This document shows, piece by piece, positions 1 through 9,474 of a stretch of DNA of 64,000 bases. The DNA is from Myxococcales bacterium (GTDB lineage Bacteria; Myxococcota_A; Polyangia; Haliangiales; Haliangiaceae), in NCBI GenBank assembly GCA_016707895.1, contig JADJGV010000009.1, forward strand, positions 1 through 64,000. Direction: 5' to 3'. The notes below the pieces were generated by a model. That model was not told the origin of the DNA. It saw nothing but the letters and a program-made list of their open reading frames with translations, and searched no databases. Position 1 is the first letter of the stretch; every line of letters begins with the position of its first letter. The translations under genes and the position numbers were made by a program.

Positions 1-1032
1 CGTGCCCTGGTTGCAGTCCTCGTTGTCCCACCAGATGGTCTCCGGTGAAGGAAGCTGGCGTGCCCGGCGGCGGCCGGGACCGACCGCGTGGACCATGACC
101 CGCAGCGGGGCGACCAGAGACGACGCCGACGACCTTGCCGCGCCAGGCGATGGCGCCGTCCCACTCGGTGACGCTGACGACAGTAGCCGTCGACCTCCGA
201 GACCTCGGTCGGAGTTGAGCTCGGCGAAGTCGTCGCCGCGGCGCAGGCCGAGCGCCTGCTCGCCGGGCGGCGTTGACCTCACCGCTGCTCGTCGTCGCTG
301 TCGCCGACCAGCGCATAAACGACGACAGTGAGATCGCTTTGCCCTCGTCGCCGGCGTCGACCGACACTACGACGCCGGTCGCGCGACCGTTACCGGCGAG
401 GGCTGCTCGACGCCAACCAGCCAGTGACGTAAGCGGCGGCCGCACCCGGATCGGTGATCGCCCCGCGTCGCTCCGGCAGCGCAGCCATCTTCACCGGCGG
501 CATAAGCGGCAGCGCGAGATCGCTCGCGACGCCGTCGGCGGTGAACGCCACCGGCACCGAGCCGCGGCATCGCCACAGCCAGACGCGCGACGCGGCGTCC
601 GGGAGTCGACAGCTCACGCGGGCGCTGGTGTTGACGATCTTCACCAGCTCGACCTTGGCGACGCCGCCCCCTGCGCGGTCAGCACGGTCTGCGTCGCCGA
701 CACAGCGCGCCAGCGCCGCAGCCACTGTCGGCCGGCGCCAGCAGCGGTCTTCCAGCAGTCGAGGTTCTGTCCTCAGCATGAGCCGAGGCGGCAGCGCCTC
801 TCGGGCGCGTGTCGCCGTACGGCTGGATCATGTCTGCAACCACAGAACACGGCTTGCCGCCCTCGATCAGCACAGGCCGCACTCGCGGTGGCGTGGAGGC
901 CGAGCACATCTGGCGGTGGCGCGCCGCCGCCGCTGCGCGGTTGCCGGGGACACGCTGCGCCGCCGCCGTTGCAAGCGGCAGCAGCGAAGAGCACGAAAAC
1001 AGCTACGACGCGAAGAAAACGTCTCTGTTCAC
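1..1032 (-). CDS. Unknown lipoprotein, frameshifted and cut by the left window edge
   Basis: The minus strand shows a lipoprotein-type signal just inside about 975-1020 (hydrophobic VVAVFVLFAAAAC followed by NGGG), so a gene probably begins near GTG 1032 and runs off the left edge. Downstream, protein-like stretches occur in different frames, for example IEGGKPCSVVADMIQPYGDT near 830-890 and KVELVKIVNTSARVSCRLP near 590-660. No single frame stays open. The GTG would overlap the TGA of the preceding propeller gene, as several intact pairs in this window do. I do not recognise the family. The frame changes look like base-calling errors rather than decay, because clear protein text resumes after each break. 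Start, end and product are all uncertain. Confidence 0.4.
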
Positions 1033-2186
1033 GGCGTCGCGCGGACCAGCCCGCCTGGTGCCGATCCACAGCGCGCCGTCGAGCTTCGCCACCGTGGACG
1101 TTGGGCTCGGGCGGCGTCGATCCGGCGGCGACGTGACGTGGCACGGCGGCGCTCGACGTGGAGGCCACACGCCGCCCTGGGCGCCGACCCACGCGCCGGT
1201 GCCGCGCCGATTCAGCCTTCGACGAAAGCAGCCACGCGGCCTCGAAGGCCGGCCACCACCGGTCCACGCGCGCTGCGCCCGTCGGCTGGCGCCACGCGGC
1301 GCACGAGGCCGTGGCGCGAGGTCGCCACCCACGGCTGGCCGGCGATCAGCGCTGACGTCGATGGCGCCACGGACGTCGGCGGCCGCTTTGACCCGTCGTG
1401 GGAGCCGCGACAATAAGTCGTAGTCGCCGATCGCTCGGCGTGCTACGGTCCTCCGAGGTCGCCTGAGGCCGGCGCGATCGGCGGCCACCGCCTGCAGCGC
1501 CTGGCGCCGCCCATCTTCCACCGCGGTGGCGCGGCGGCGCCTGCACCCACCGCGCAGCCGCCACAGGCGCGCCCGGCGTTGGTCGCCGTCAGCTCAATGC
1601 CCACCAAAGCGCGAGATCGTTAGCGTCGTCGATGATGCCTTCCAACGCGCGAAGTGGACGCCGTCCTTCGAGACGTCACAGGCCTCGCTGGCGGCCACCA
1701 CCAGGCCGCGCGGCGTGACGAGCAGATCGTTGGCCACGCGGTCGGTGGTCGGCGTGACCCCAGCGGTCGCCATCGAGCCAGCACACGCCGCGGTCGAACG
1801 TCGCGACCCAAGTGTGGCGCTCCAGGTGGTGATCGCGACCACGTGGTTGCCGCCGCAAAGATCTGGCCGGTCGGGGTGAGCGCCGCGGCGCCGGGCCGTC
1901 GACCACACGCCGTTGCCGGCGGTGCCGACGACGGTGCCGATCGAGGTCGCGACGCGGACGGTCTCGCGGGCGGCCCTCGTAGCGCGGCACCACCGCCAGC
2001 GGCGCGGCGGCCGGCTGGCCCAGGTGGAGCCCGGGCGCCAATAGGGTCGCCAGGTCGTAGCGCTCGCGGCCGCCGGGAAGTGGTGACCCACAGCGCCGCG
2101 TCCTGCTCCTCGACGGCGGCCACGGTCTCGGTGTTGGTGCAGGTCGCGGGCGCGGCTGCGACCGCCACGACCGCGGCCAGCATCAC
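1029..2186 (-). CDS. Secreted beta-propeller (two-component-regulator-propeller type) protein, frameshifted
   Basis: The gene starts with a short signal-like segment (ATG 2183 or GTG 2186: MLAAVVAVAAAPATC) directly after the stop of the VIT/VWA gene. Propeller-blade signatures of the W-V/I-A/G-T-x-x-x-G-V type appear in several frames: LWVTT near 2095, VGTAGNGVWST near 1910, TWVATFDRGVCWLDGDRWG near 1750-1810 and GALWIGTRR near 1060. A further readable stretch is VANDLLVTPRGLVVAASEA near 1690-1740. Such repeats build sensor propellers in periplasmic proteins. At least three frame changes break the gene, so exact blade number and length cannot be given. It probably forms an operon with the VIT/VWA gene upstream and the lipoprotein downstream. 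The family call is moderately sure and the endpoints are approximate. Confidence 0.5.
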
Positions 2187-4486
2187 TCACCTCACGACGA
2201 AGACCTGGTCGGCTCTCGTTGCGGGCGCTGTCGGCGGCGACGTGATGCGCAGGCCGTGGCGGCCGGCGGCGAGCGGCAGCACCGCCTCGAACTCGTTGGC
2301 GCGACCTGGGTGAACGCGACGCGCAGGTCGGGTCGGTGACGCCGCCGAGCTGACGGGGGTCACGCCGGCCGCCGACGCGTGACGCGCACGACGACGCCGG
2401 CGTCGGTCTGGGTCATCGTGACCAGGAAGTCGGGCTCGGCCGAGTCGATCGTGTAGGTGGCGCTTGGCCAGCCCGACGCTGCCGTCGGCGCGGACGATCC
2501 GACCTTCGCGGTGTCCAGACGCCGTCGATGAGGTCCTGGGCACCAGGAACCGCACTTTCCAGACCTCGTCGTGGGTGTCCCACTCGAGGTCCTGGTCAGG
2601 CCGAACGGAACTGCGCGGTCACCTGGCGTCGTCCCGGGCGCCTTGATCGACAGCACCGGGTCGCCAGGCGGCATGTCGTCGCGCGACAGCGCCACCGCGT
2701 CCTTGTGCGGCCTGGATGGCCTTCTTGCGCGCGCGGGCGTCGGCCAGGGTCTGGCGGTGCGGCGTCGGTCAGCTCCTCCTCGGGCAGCGCCAGGAACGAC
2801 GTGTACGGCGTCACCAGGTTGTGCGAGAGCGCCAGCTCGATGGCCCCGTTCTTTGCTCGTCGGTCTCGCCGTTGAGCGATCTCCTGCAGCAGATCTCGAC
2901 GCGGGCGCCGGGCCCACTGCCGGCCCACCCACGCCGCCGCTCGCTGGCCGGCAGCGCGACGTGCAGCTTGCGCTCGACCGCGCTTGCCATCGATCAGCGC
3001 GCTGACGACGAGGTCGCCGTCCTCGGGCAGGCGCGCGGCCACGACCAGCTCCTCGCCGCGGGCCAGGTCGGGCAGCGTGCGCGGGGTAGATGCGCTGCGC
3101 GCCGGTGACCCGCGAGGTCGAGCATGACCGGGTGGTCGATGCGCTCGAACACGTCGACCACCGCCTGCTGCACGGCGTTGGTGTCGGGATGAACGTGAAG
3201 CGGCCGCGCTCTCGGCGGCGAGCCGCGACAGGAGCGCCTGTCGACGCCTGAACCCAGGCCGATCGTGAACACGCGGGCGTCGCCGACGTCGCCGCGCGCC
3301 ACCTTGAGCGCGGCCTGCGCGTCGCTCTGGCCGTCGGTCATGAACAGGATGACGTCGGGGCGATCGTCTTGGTCTGGGCAGCCAGCGCCTTGCCCAGCGC
3401 CATCGCGATCTCGGTGCCGCCGTCGGAGGTGATCTTGGCGACGTAGGCCTTGGCCTCGGCGCGCACCGCGGCGGTGACCGGCTGCGGCGGGCGTAGAGCT
3501 GATCGACCGAGTCGTCGAACTGGATCACGTTGACGCGGTCCTCGGGGCGCAGCCGATCGAGCACCTTGTCGGCGGCGGCCAGCGCCTGCGCCATCGGCTC
3601 GCCTTGCATCGAACCCGAGTGGTCGATGACCAGCGTGATGTCCCGGGCGCCACCTTGGCGCTGGCGTCGTCGGGCGCGGTCATCGACAGCACGAGCGTAG
3701 GCGTCCTGGCCGGCGTCGCATTGCAGCCGCGCGCGCGCGGTGAGCGGCTGCTCCTGACGCGCACGTTGATGATCAGGTCGCCCGCTTGCCGCGGGCGGTG
3801 TAGCCGGTCGCGGTCTTGGTCAGCGCGTGGGTCGGCGAGTCGACCGCGAGCACGTCGCGGTCGTCGGCGATCGCCAGGTCGATCGACGCCTCGGTGGCGC
3901 CGAGCGGCAGGCGGTACTCGAAGTGATCGCCCTGGCGCGTCAGGTAGCGGCCGAACTTCACCTCGACCTTCTTCTCCTCGCGCGCCGCGATCGGGAACAC
4001 CCGGAACGCGAACGCGCCCTCGCCGACCTGCTCGAACAGGCCGGGGTCGCGGCCGAGGCCGTGATCTCGCCGTAGATCTCGGCGGCGACCTCCCTCCGAA
4101 GACCTCGCCGACGACCTCTTGCCGCCGTTCCAGTACGAGAGGCCCTGACCCGCGCGCCCTCGCCGAGCATCAGCTGGTAGCGGCCCTCGAGCGCTGGTCG
4201 CCGGTCTTGTTGAGGAAGGTCTGGGTCAGCGTCGACTCGGCGAACTGCCGGTCGATCTTGACGGTGAGCTGCTCCGACACCATCGGCAGCGGCTGGGCCG
4301 GCTCCTCGGAGGTCGGGTTGGCGGCCTCGAGGAACGCCTGGGCGGCGGCGACGGAGGGAGCAAGAGGACAGCGAGGAACGCTGAGAGGTGGTTCTGGGCG
4401 GCATGCCGCCATGCCAAAGCACACGGCGGGCCGACCCACGACGCCAGGCGCCACGCCCACCTGCGCGATCGTGGGCGCCGCGCCAC
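2187..4486 (-). CDS. VIT and VWA domain protein (inter-alpha-trypsin-inhibitor-like), frameshifted
   Basis: Reading the minus strand and switching frames gives a recognisable VIT-VWA protein of roughly 750 residues. Seen in order: a hydrophobic leader (HLSAFLAVLLL, 4390-4420), an N-terminal segment with QLTVKIDRQFAESTLTQTF (4215-4275), the VIT core (VFPIAAREEKKVEVKFGRYL near 3940-4000), a VWA domain with the metal-site motif DHSGSMQGEPMAQAL (3565-3630) and FMTDGQSDAQAAL (3310-3345), the family-typical LVTPYTSFLALPEEE (2780-2825), and a C-terminal beta domain ending FVVR at 2190. Such proteins are exported and bind metal and partners through DxSxS. At least six frame changes occur. Expected text on both sides of each break suggests sequence errors, though a true pseudogene cannot be excluded. 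Confidence 0.72.
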
Positions 4487-4508
4487 GATCGCCGTGGCCG
4501 CGGGGACG

Positions 4509-5264
4509 CTACGGGCGGGGTGGGGGCCGCGGGCGCGGTGGGGGCCGCGTCAGCGGCGCGCCGGCTTGCAGCGCCGTGGCCCAGTGGCCGACGACGCGGG
4601 GGACGTCGGACGGTTCGGTGTCGAGCACCCGTACGCCGCCCAGCGTCGGGTACATCTCACGCCAGGTGCGCCACTGGCCAGGGTAGGCGGTCGGCGTGAT
4701 GCCGTCGTCGATCGACACCGCCGCGACCTCGACGTGCCCGGCGGTCAGCCGCTCGCCGATGACGCGCAGGTCGGCCGGCAGCGGGACGAACTGCCGCGCC
4801 ACCACCACCAGCACCTTGCGGCGGGTCGGCATCTTCGCGAGCCGATCGAGCGCCACCCGCAGCGCGGGGCCGAGCTCGCCTGGGGCGACGCCTTCCTGGT
4901 CCCGCTGCGGCGGCAGGTGCTCGCCCGTCATCGCCGCGAGGTCGCCCTCGAACACCACGCGCGGTTCGCGCTCGATGAGCACCAGCGCGCCGCGCGATCC
5001 GGCCGCACCGATGGGCGCGAGCTGATCGGTGAGCACCCTCGCCAGCGGTGTGCGGATGCCCGGGCGCACCTTGATGATCCGGCACGGCCCGAGCGCCTCC
5101 CGGCAGTCGTTCGGCTGCTGGAAGTCCTCGTTGCCATAGGGCCACACCGCGCCGTCGACCACGAGCACGACGCCCACCGACCCCGGCGGGCCCACCGGCG
5201 CGGGGGCCGTGTCCGCATCGCACGCCGCCAGCGCCGCCACGACCGCGAACACCGCGAGCCTCAT
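4509..5264 (-). CDS. Lipoprotein with VWA-like fold
   Basis: This is the first intact gene after the broken left end: 251 residues starting at ATG 5264 (an upstream start at 5303 would bury the signal). The N-terminus MRLAVFAVVAALAACDADT is a clear lipoprotein signal with lipobox LAAC. The body has alternating beta/alpha segments typical of VWA-like domains: VGVVLVVDGAVWPYG near residue 30, GALVLIE near 90, KVLVVVARQFVPLP near 155 and VEVAAVSIDDG near 180. The usual DxSxS metal site is not evident (DGAVW replaces it). The C-terminus is a low-complexity Pro/Arg tail. The function is unknown; it could be an envelope-bound partner of the VIT/VWA protein immediately downstream on the same strand. 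Confidence 0.65.
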   Translation of the reverse strand: MRLAVFAVVAALAACDADTAPAPVGPPGSVGVVLVVDGAVWPYGNEDFQQPNDCREALGPCRIIKVRPGIRTPLARVLTDQLAPIGAAGSRGALVLIEREPRVVFEGDLAAMTGEHLPPQRDQEGVAPGELGPALRVALDRLAKMPTRRKVLVVVARQFVPLPADLRVIGERLTAGHVEVAAVSIDDGITPTAYPGQWRTWREMYPTLGGVRVLDTEPSDVPRVVGHWATALQAGAPLTRPPPRPRPPPRP

Positions 5265-5333
5265 GCGGTCGACTGTACGCCAGCCGCGAACCGCTCGAAC
5301 CACAACGCGCCGCCCGCGCCGCCTATTCGCGGC

Positions 5334-5780
5334 CTACCGGGCCAGCCACCACAGCGCGCCGTTGAGCGCGGTGGCGAACAGCACCCAGGCCAGGTACGGC
5401 GCCAGCAGCCAGGCGGCGCGCGGCGCGACCACCCGGAACGCGCGGATGGTGCCGGCGATGGCGACGACCAGCAGGCCGATGACGACGAGGCCGCCGCCCA
5501 GCGAGCGCAGGCCGAAGAACACCGGCGTCCACGCGGCGTTGAGCGCGAGCTGCGCGGCGAACCAGCCGAGCGCGCGGCTGCGGGCCGGGCCGCTGGGCGT
5601 GCGCCACACGCGCCACGCGGCGACGCCCATCATCGTGTACAGCGTCAGCCACACCGGGCCGAACACCCAGCCGGGCGGCGCCCAGCTCGGCCGCGTCAGC
5701 TCGCGGTACCACGCGGCGTCGGTGACCAGCGCGCCGAGCGCGCCGGCCGCGTGGCACGCCAGCACCAGCGCCACCAGCAC
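5334..5780 (-). CDS. tspO: TspO/MBR family membrane protein
   Basis: The protein is small, hydrophobic and matches TspO (translocator/tryptophan-rich sensory protein). Seen: RPSWAPPGWVFGPVWLTLY near residues 30-47, LNAAWTPVFFGLRS near 80-92, and a C-terminal LAWVLFATALNGALWWLAR that corresponds to the family's WxxxAxxLN segment. Five transmembrane helices are expected. TspO proteins bind tetrapyrroles or sterols in the outer or inner membrane and modulate stress responses. The open frame continues far upstream without a convincing start. GTG 5780 gives 148 residues, close to the usual 150-165; a start slightly upstream is possible. The gene is divergent from the Uma2-like gene. Confidence 0.85.
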   Translation of the reverse strand: MLVALVLACHAAGALGALVTDAAWYRELTRPSWAPPGWVFGPVWLTLYTMMGVAAWRVWRTPSGPARSRALGWFAAQLALNAAWTPVFFGLRSLGGGLVVIGLLVVAIAGTIRAFRVVAPRAAWLLAPYLAWVLFATALNGALWWLAR

Positions 5781-5912
5781 CAGCGCGGCGCGGGGCCGCT
5801 GGTGGGTCAGGTCCGGGGCGCAGCGGCGAGCATGCAGCTTGGACGGCTGGCGCGGGGCCGGGGTTACGGCGGCCGGTGCGGCCGGCGACCCGCGTGGTAC
5901 CGTGGAGGAGCG

Positions 5913-6488
5913 ATGTCGACGGTGCCCTCGACCCAACCAGCCACCGTGGCCGACTGGCTGGCCCAGCCCGAGGACGCGCGCCTCGAGCTCATCGATGGCG
6001 AGCTGATCCCCAAGGCGGCGCCGACGTTCGAGCATGGCCAGGCGCAGGTCGCCACGATCATTGCGGTGGGCGGGCCGTTCGCTCGCAAGCCCGGTGGCCC
6101 CGATGGGCCCGGTGGCTGGTGGTTCGGAAGTGAGGTCGACGTCTTGCTCGATGGCCGCGGCTATCGTCCTGACCTGGCGGGCTGGCGGCGCGACCGCGTG
6201 CCGGCGATGCCGCGCGAGCGGCCGGTCACCGTGCGCCCCGAATGGCTGTGCGAGATCGTCAGCGAGTCGAACCGCGCGACGGACACGATCAAGAAGCTGC
6301 GCCGCTACCACCAGGCCGGCGTGCCGCACTACTGGATCCTCGATCAGTCGGCCCGCGCGCTCACCGTCTACCGGCACCACGCCGACGGCTACGTGATCGT
6401 GCTGGCGGCCGAGGCCGGCGAGCGCGTGCGCGCCGAGCCGTTCGACGCGATCGAGCTCGAGGTCGCCGCGCTGCTCGGCGGCGATTGA
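5913..6488 (+). CDS. Uma2 family (DUF820) putative restriction-type endonuclease
   Basis: The gene encodes 191 residues from ATG 5913, with a good ribosome site (GGAGGAG) at 5904-5910. The Uma2/DUF820 fold is shown by the N-terminal RLELIDGELIP (residues 23-33), the central SEVDVLLDGRGYRPDLAGW (73-91) with the acidic pair that fits the PD-(D/E)xK nuclease core, LCEIVSESNRATD (112-124) and the YHQAGVPHYWILD motif (132-144). All key blocks are present and in order. Uma2 proteins are widespread, often multicopy, and their biological substrate is not established. The gene appears monocistronic, divergent from tspO and convergent with the MFS gene. Confidence 0.9.
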   Translation: MSTVPSTQPATVADWLAQPEDARLELIDGELIPKAAPTFEHGQAQVATIIAVGGPFARKPGGPDGPGGWWFGSEVDVLLDGRGYRPDLAGWRRDRVPAMPRERPVTVRPEWLCEIVSESNRATDTIKKLRRYHQAGVPHYWILDQSARALTVYRHHADGYVIVLAAEAGERVRAEPFDAIELEVAALLGGD

Positions 6489-6506
6489 GCGCGGGACCCG
6501 CCGCGC

Positions 6507-7766
6507 TCACGCCCGCGGCAGGCGCGCGGCCACCGCGGCGGCGACGCCGGGGCGCGCGCGCACGAACAGCGCGACGGCGACCAGCGTGAGCGCGCCGCCG
6601 ATGGCGACGGTGGCGGGCGCGCCGATCCGCGCGGCCGCGGCGCCGCCGGCCAGCGCGCCGAACGGCGCCATGCCGAAGAACGCCATGGTGTAGAAGCTCA
6701 TCACGCGGCCGCGCTTGTCCTCGTCGACCAGCGTCTGCACCAGCGTGTTGGTGGCGGCCATCGTCGTCATCATGCCGGCGCCGGTCGCGACCAGGAGCGG
6801 CAGCGACAGCCACAGCCAGCGCGACAGCCCGAAGCCGATCAGGCCCAGCGCGAACACCGTCGCGGCGCCGACCAGCGCGTGGTCGAGGCCGCGCACCGTC
6901 GGCCGCGCCGCCAGCCACAGCGCGCCGGTGACCGCGCCCAAGCCGACCGCGCCGGTGAGGACGCCGAGCAGGTGGGCCTGGCCGCCGAGCACGTCGGCCG
7001 CGAACACCGGCATCAGCACCATGTACGGCACGCCGGTCAGGCTCACCATCGCCAGGAGCAGCAGCAGCGCGCGGATCGGCGCGAACGCGCGCGCGTAGGC
7101 GAAGCCGGCGCGCAGCTCGGCCCACACCCGGGTGGTGTGCGGCGGCCGCGGGCGCGGCACCAGCCGCATCGCGAGCAAGGACGCGATCACCGCGACGTAG
7201 CTGATCGCGTCGACGGTGAAGCACCAGCCCTCGCCGACCGCGACGATCAGCGCGCCGGCGATCGACGGGCCCACCAGCCGCGCGCCGTTGACCAGCGTCG
7301 AGTTCAGCGCGATGGCGTTGGACAGATCGGCGCGGTCGTCGATCAGCTCGACAACCATCGCCTGGCGCGCCGGTGTGTCGAAGGCGTTGATCAGCCCCTG
7401 GAACGCCGCGAGCGCGAGCACCTGCGCGACGGTGATGCGATCGGTCAGCGCCAGCGCGGCGAGCGCCGCCGACTGCAGCAGCGACAGCACCTGGGTCACC
7501 ACCAGCACGCGGTGGCGGTTCCACCGGTCGACCAGCACGCCGGCCAGCGGCGCCACCACGAACGTCGGGATCTGCCCGGCGAACCCGACCACGCCCAGCA
7601 TCGCCTCCGACTTGGTCAGCCGGTAGACCAGCCACGACAGCGCGACGCGGGTGATCCAGGTGCCGACCAGCGACGTGCCCTGGCCGACGAAGAACAGCCG
7701 GTAGTTGCGGTGGCGCAGCGCCCGGCCGACCGCGCGCGCGGCGGACGGAGGCGACGGCGCGGGCAT
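6507..7766 (-). CDS. MFS exporter, EntS-like (MFS_3)
   Basis: A 419-residue major facilitator with about twelve hydrophobic helices. The start RALRHRNYRLFFVGQGTSLV (residues 15-34) and the loop LVDRWNRHRVLVV (77-90) are typical of the MFS_3 group that includes the enterobactin exporter EntS. AFDTPARQAMVVELI (residues 127-141) is a second strong signature of this group. A second conserved loop, DEDKRGRVMSFYTMAFFG, lies near residue 350. It would sit in the inner membrane and export a small molecule by proton antiport; the substrate is not visible from the sequence. It starts at ATG 7766, divergent from the ccmH-like gene, and the 105-base gap carries the 18-base motif also found before the sco gene. 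Confidence 0.85.
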   Translation of the reverse strand: MPAPSPPSAARAVGRALRHRNYRLFFVGQGTSLVGTWITRVALSWLVYRLTKSEAMLGVVGFAGQIPTFVVAPLAGVLVDRWNRHRVLVVTQVLSLLQSAALAALALTDRITVAQVLALAAFQGLINAFDTPARQAMVVELIDDRADLSNAIALNSTLVNGARLVGPSIAGALIVAVGEGWCFTVDAISYVAVIASLLAMRLVPRPRPPHTTRVWAELRAGFAYARAFAPIRALLLLLAMVSLTGVPYMVLMPVFAADVLGGQAHLLGVLTGAVGLGAVTGALWLAARPTVRGLDHALVGAATVFALGLIGFGLSRWLWLSLPLLVATGAGMMTTMAATNTLVQTLVDEDKRGRVMSFYTMAFFGMAPFGALAGGAAAARIGAPATVAIGGALTLVAVALFVRARPGVAAAVAARLPRA

Positions 7767-7818
7767 GCGGGCAGGCTACCGGAGTCGGTCGCCGCGCGCC
7801 GTCCGCCCGGCGCCGCGC

Positions 7819-7836
7819 GTGCGCAAATCCACCGCA
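7819..7836. repeat. 18-base motif, copy 1
   Basis: The sequence GTGCGCAAATCCACCGCA lies in the gap between the MFS exporter and ccmH-like genes. It is 52 bases from the exporter start and 35 bases from the ccmH start. An identical copy is at 9475-9492 and a one-mismatch copy at 9499-9516. Its AAAT core stands out in this GC-rich DNA. It may be a regulator site. Confidence 0.5.
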
Positions 7837-7871
7837 CTGACGAACCGCCGGGGCGGTGCCACACCACCACC

Positions 7872-8327
7872 ATGCGCGTCTTGCTGGTGATCGCGATCGC
7901 GGCAGCGGTGCTCGGGTGTGGTGGCCGCCGGACCTCCGGCGACGCCGCCCACGAGCTCGAGCAACGGCTGGTGGCGCCGTGCTGCTGGCGACAGAACGTC
8001 GCCGACCACGACTCGCCGATCGCCAACCAGATTCGCCAGGAGATCCGCGCGCGGCTGGCCGCGGGTGATTCGCCGGCGGCGATCGAGGAGCACTACGTCG
8101 CGACCTACGGGCCCGAAGTGCGCGCGCTGGGCACGCCGCGCGACGACCCCCGCGGCGCGATCGGGCGCGCGACGATCGTGATGGCGCTCCTGGGCCTCGC
8201 GCTGGTCGCGTGGATCACCCGCAGGCTGGTCCGCCGCGCGCCGCCCGCCGCCGCCGCGGCGCCGCCGCCCGCGCGCGACGCGGCCGCCGAGGAGCGCCTC
8301 GACGACGAGCTCGCGCTGGTCGACTGA
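7872..8327 (+). CDS. CcmH-like cytochrome c maturation lipoprotein
   Basis: 151 residues with a lipoprotein signal (AVLGC, Cys16). The middle matches CcmH/CycL: LVAPCCWRQNVADHDSPIA (residues 33-51) followed by QIRQEIRARLAAGDS and IEEHYVATYGPEV (71-83). In classical CcmH a CxxC pair reduces apocytochrome c. Here the site is the vicinal pair Cys37-Cys38 (APCCW), a variant I believe also occurs in other delta-type proteobacteria. One transmembrane helix follows (about 100-116), then an Ala/Pro-rich tail. It ends at 8327 and abuts the stop of the convergent sco gene. No other ccm genes are in the window. A copper/haem oxidase assembly context with the Sco-PCuAC gene is inferred. Confidence 0.8.
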   Translation: MRVLLVIAIAAAVLGCGGRRTSGDAAHELEQRLVAPCCWRQNVADHDSPIANQIRQEIRARLAAGDSPAAIEEHYVATYGPEVRALGTPRDDPRGAIGRATIVMALLGLALVAWITRRLVRRAPPAAAAAPPPARDAAAEERLDDELALVD

Positions 8328-9425
8328 TCACGGCATGTGGTGGGCGTGGCCGCCGGCCGGCGGCGTCACCGCGCGCACCGGCGCGTCGACGCGCAGCCGC
8401 GCGCCGTCGTCGAACACCAGCTCGACGGGCGCGGTCGTACCCTCGGCCAGCGGCGCAACCAGATCGATCAGCATGATGTGGTAGCCGCCGGGCGCGAGCG
8501 TCGCCATGCCATGGGCCGGTACGTCGATCCGCTCGACCTGGCGCATGCGCATGACGCCGCCGTCGTCGACGTGCGTGTGCAACTCGACGGTGCGCGCCGC
8601 CGGGCTGGTGGCGGCGACCACCGCGCGCAGGGTCGCGGTCGGGTTGTGGATCATCATGAACGCCGCCGAGACCGTGCTGCCCGGCGGCACCGCGCGGACG
8701 TAGGCGTCGTGGATCATCAGCGCGCTGGCGGCGACCGGCGTGGGCGCGGCCTGCGGCGCGGGCGCGGGCGTGGGCGTGGGCGTGGGCGTCGGCGCGGCGG
8801 GCTCGGCGCTGGCGCTGGCGGCGACCCGCGCGAGCGCGTCGGCCAGCGCGGTCGGGGGGACGTCGTAGGCCAGCCGCGCGGCCGGGCGGCCGCCGCGGTC
8901 GATGACGTGGAACTCGGCGCTGTGGTCGATGGAGTAGCCGCGGCCATCGGACGCCATGACCCGCGCGTACTCGACCTCGTAGCGCTTCGCGACCTCCGCC
9001 ACCTCGGCCGGCGTCCCGGTCACGCCGGCGAGGCGCGGGTGGAAGTAGCGGACATACCCGTCGAGCCGATCGAGCGTGTCGCGCTCCGGGTCTACCGAGA
9101 CGAACACCGGATCGATGGCGTCGGCCACCGCCGGCGGCAACGCCTTGAGGGCCGCGGCCATCGTGGCTAGCGACGTCGGGCAAACGTCCGGGCAGGCGGT
9201 GTAGCCGAAGGCCAGCACGACGATCCGGCCGCGGTGGTCGGCCAGCCGGAACGGCCCCGCGGCCGACGCGAGGGCGAAGTCACCTCCCGTCGGCACCGGT
9301 CGCGGCGGCGTGAGCTCGGCGGGCAGGCTGGGGCGGTGTCGCTGGGCGCCCATCAGCAGCACGGCGGCGGTGGTCGCGACCGCGGCGCCGAGAGCGATCG
9401 TGACGACCAGGGGGAGCGGCTTCAT
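8328..9425 (-). CDS. Sco1/SenC-PCuAC fusion copper chaperone
   Basis: 365 residues with a membrane anchor at 7-26. Residues 45-200 form a Sco1/SenC thioredoxin-like domain with the copper motif CPDVCP (Cys78, Cys82) and distal His168 (SIDHSAEF). A linker of TP and AP repeats (211-230) leads to a PCuAC domain (about 235-345) that keeps the exact H-x10-M-x21-H-x-M copper site: His283, Met294, His316, Met318. The tail is His-rich (GGHAHHMP). Sco and PCuAC proteins normally act as separate partners that load the CuA centre of cytochrome oxidase, so this is a one-chain delivery device. It acts in the periplasm, membrane-anchored. It is convergent with the ccmH-like gene, and two copies of the 18-base motif lie 50-91 bases upstream. 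Confidence 0.93.
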   Translation of the reverse strand: MKPLPLVVTIALGAAVATTAAVLLMGAQRHRPSLPAELTPPRPVPTGGDFALASAAGPFRLADHRGRIVVLAFGYTACPDVCPTSLATMAAALKALPPAVADAIDPVFVSVDPERDTLDRLDGYVRYFHPRLAGVTGTPAEVAEVAKRYEVEYARVMASDGRGYSIDHSAEFHVIDRGGRPAARLAYDVPPTALADALARVAASASAEPAAPTPTPTPTPAPAPQAAPTPVAASALMIHDAYVRAVPPGSTVSAAFMMIHNPTATLRAVVAATSPAARTVELHTHVDDGGVMRMRQVERIDVPAHGMATLAPGGYHIMLIDLVAPLAEGTTAPVELVFDDGARLRVDAPVRAVTPPAGGHAHHMP

Positions 9426-9474
9426 CCCGTCCGTCTACCCCGGTCCTGGCGATCGTGTGCGCGGCGGAGGCGGG

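Noticed and set aside
454..1416. Long plus-strand open frames across the left end
   Set aside because: They are Arg/Ala-rich with no domain text, lie opposite readable minus-strand coding and arise from high-GC third positions.
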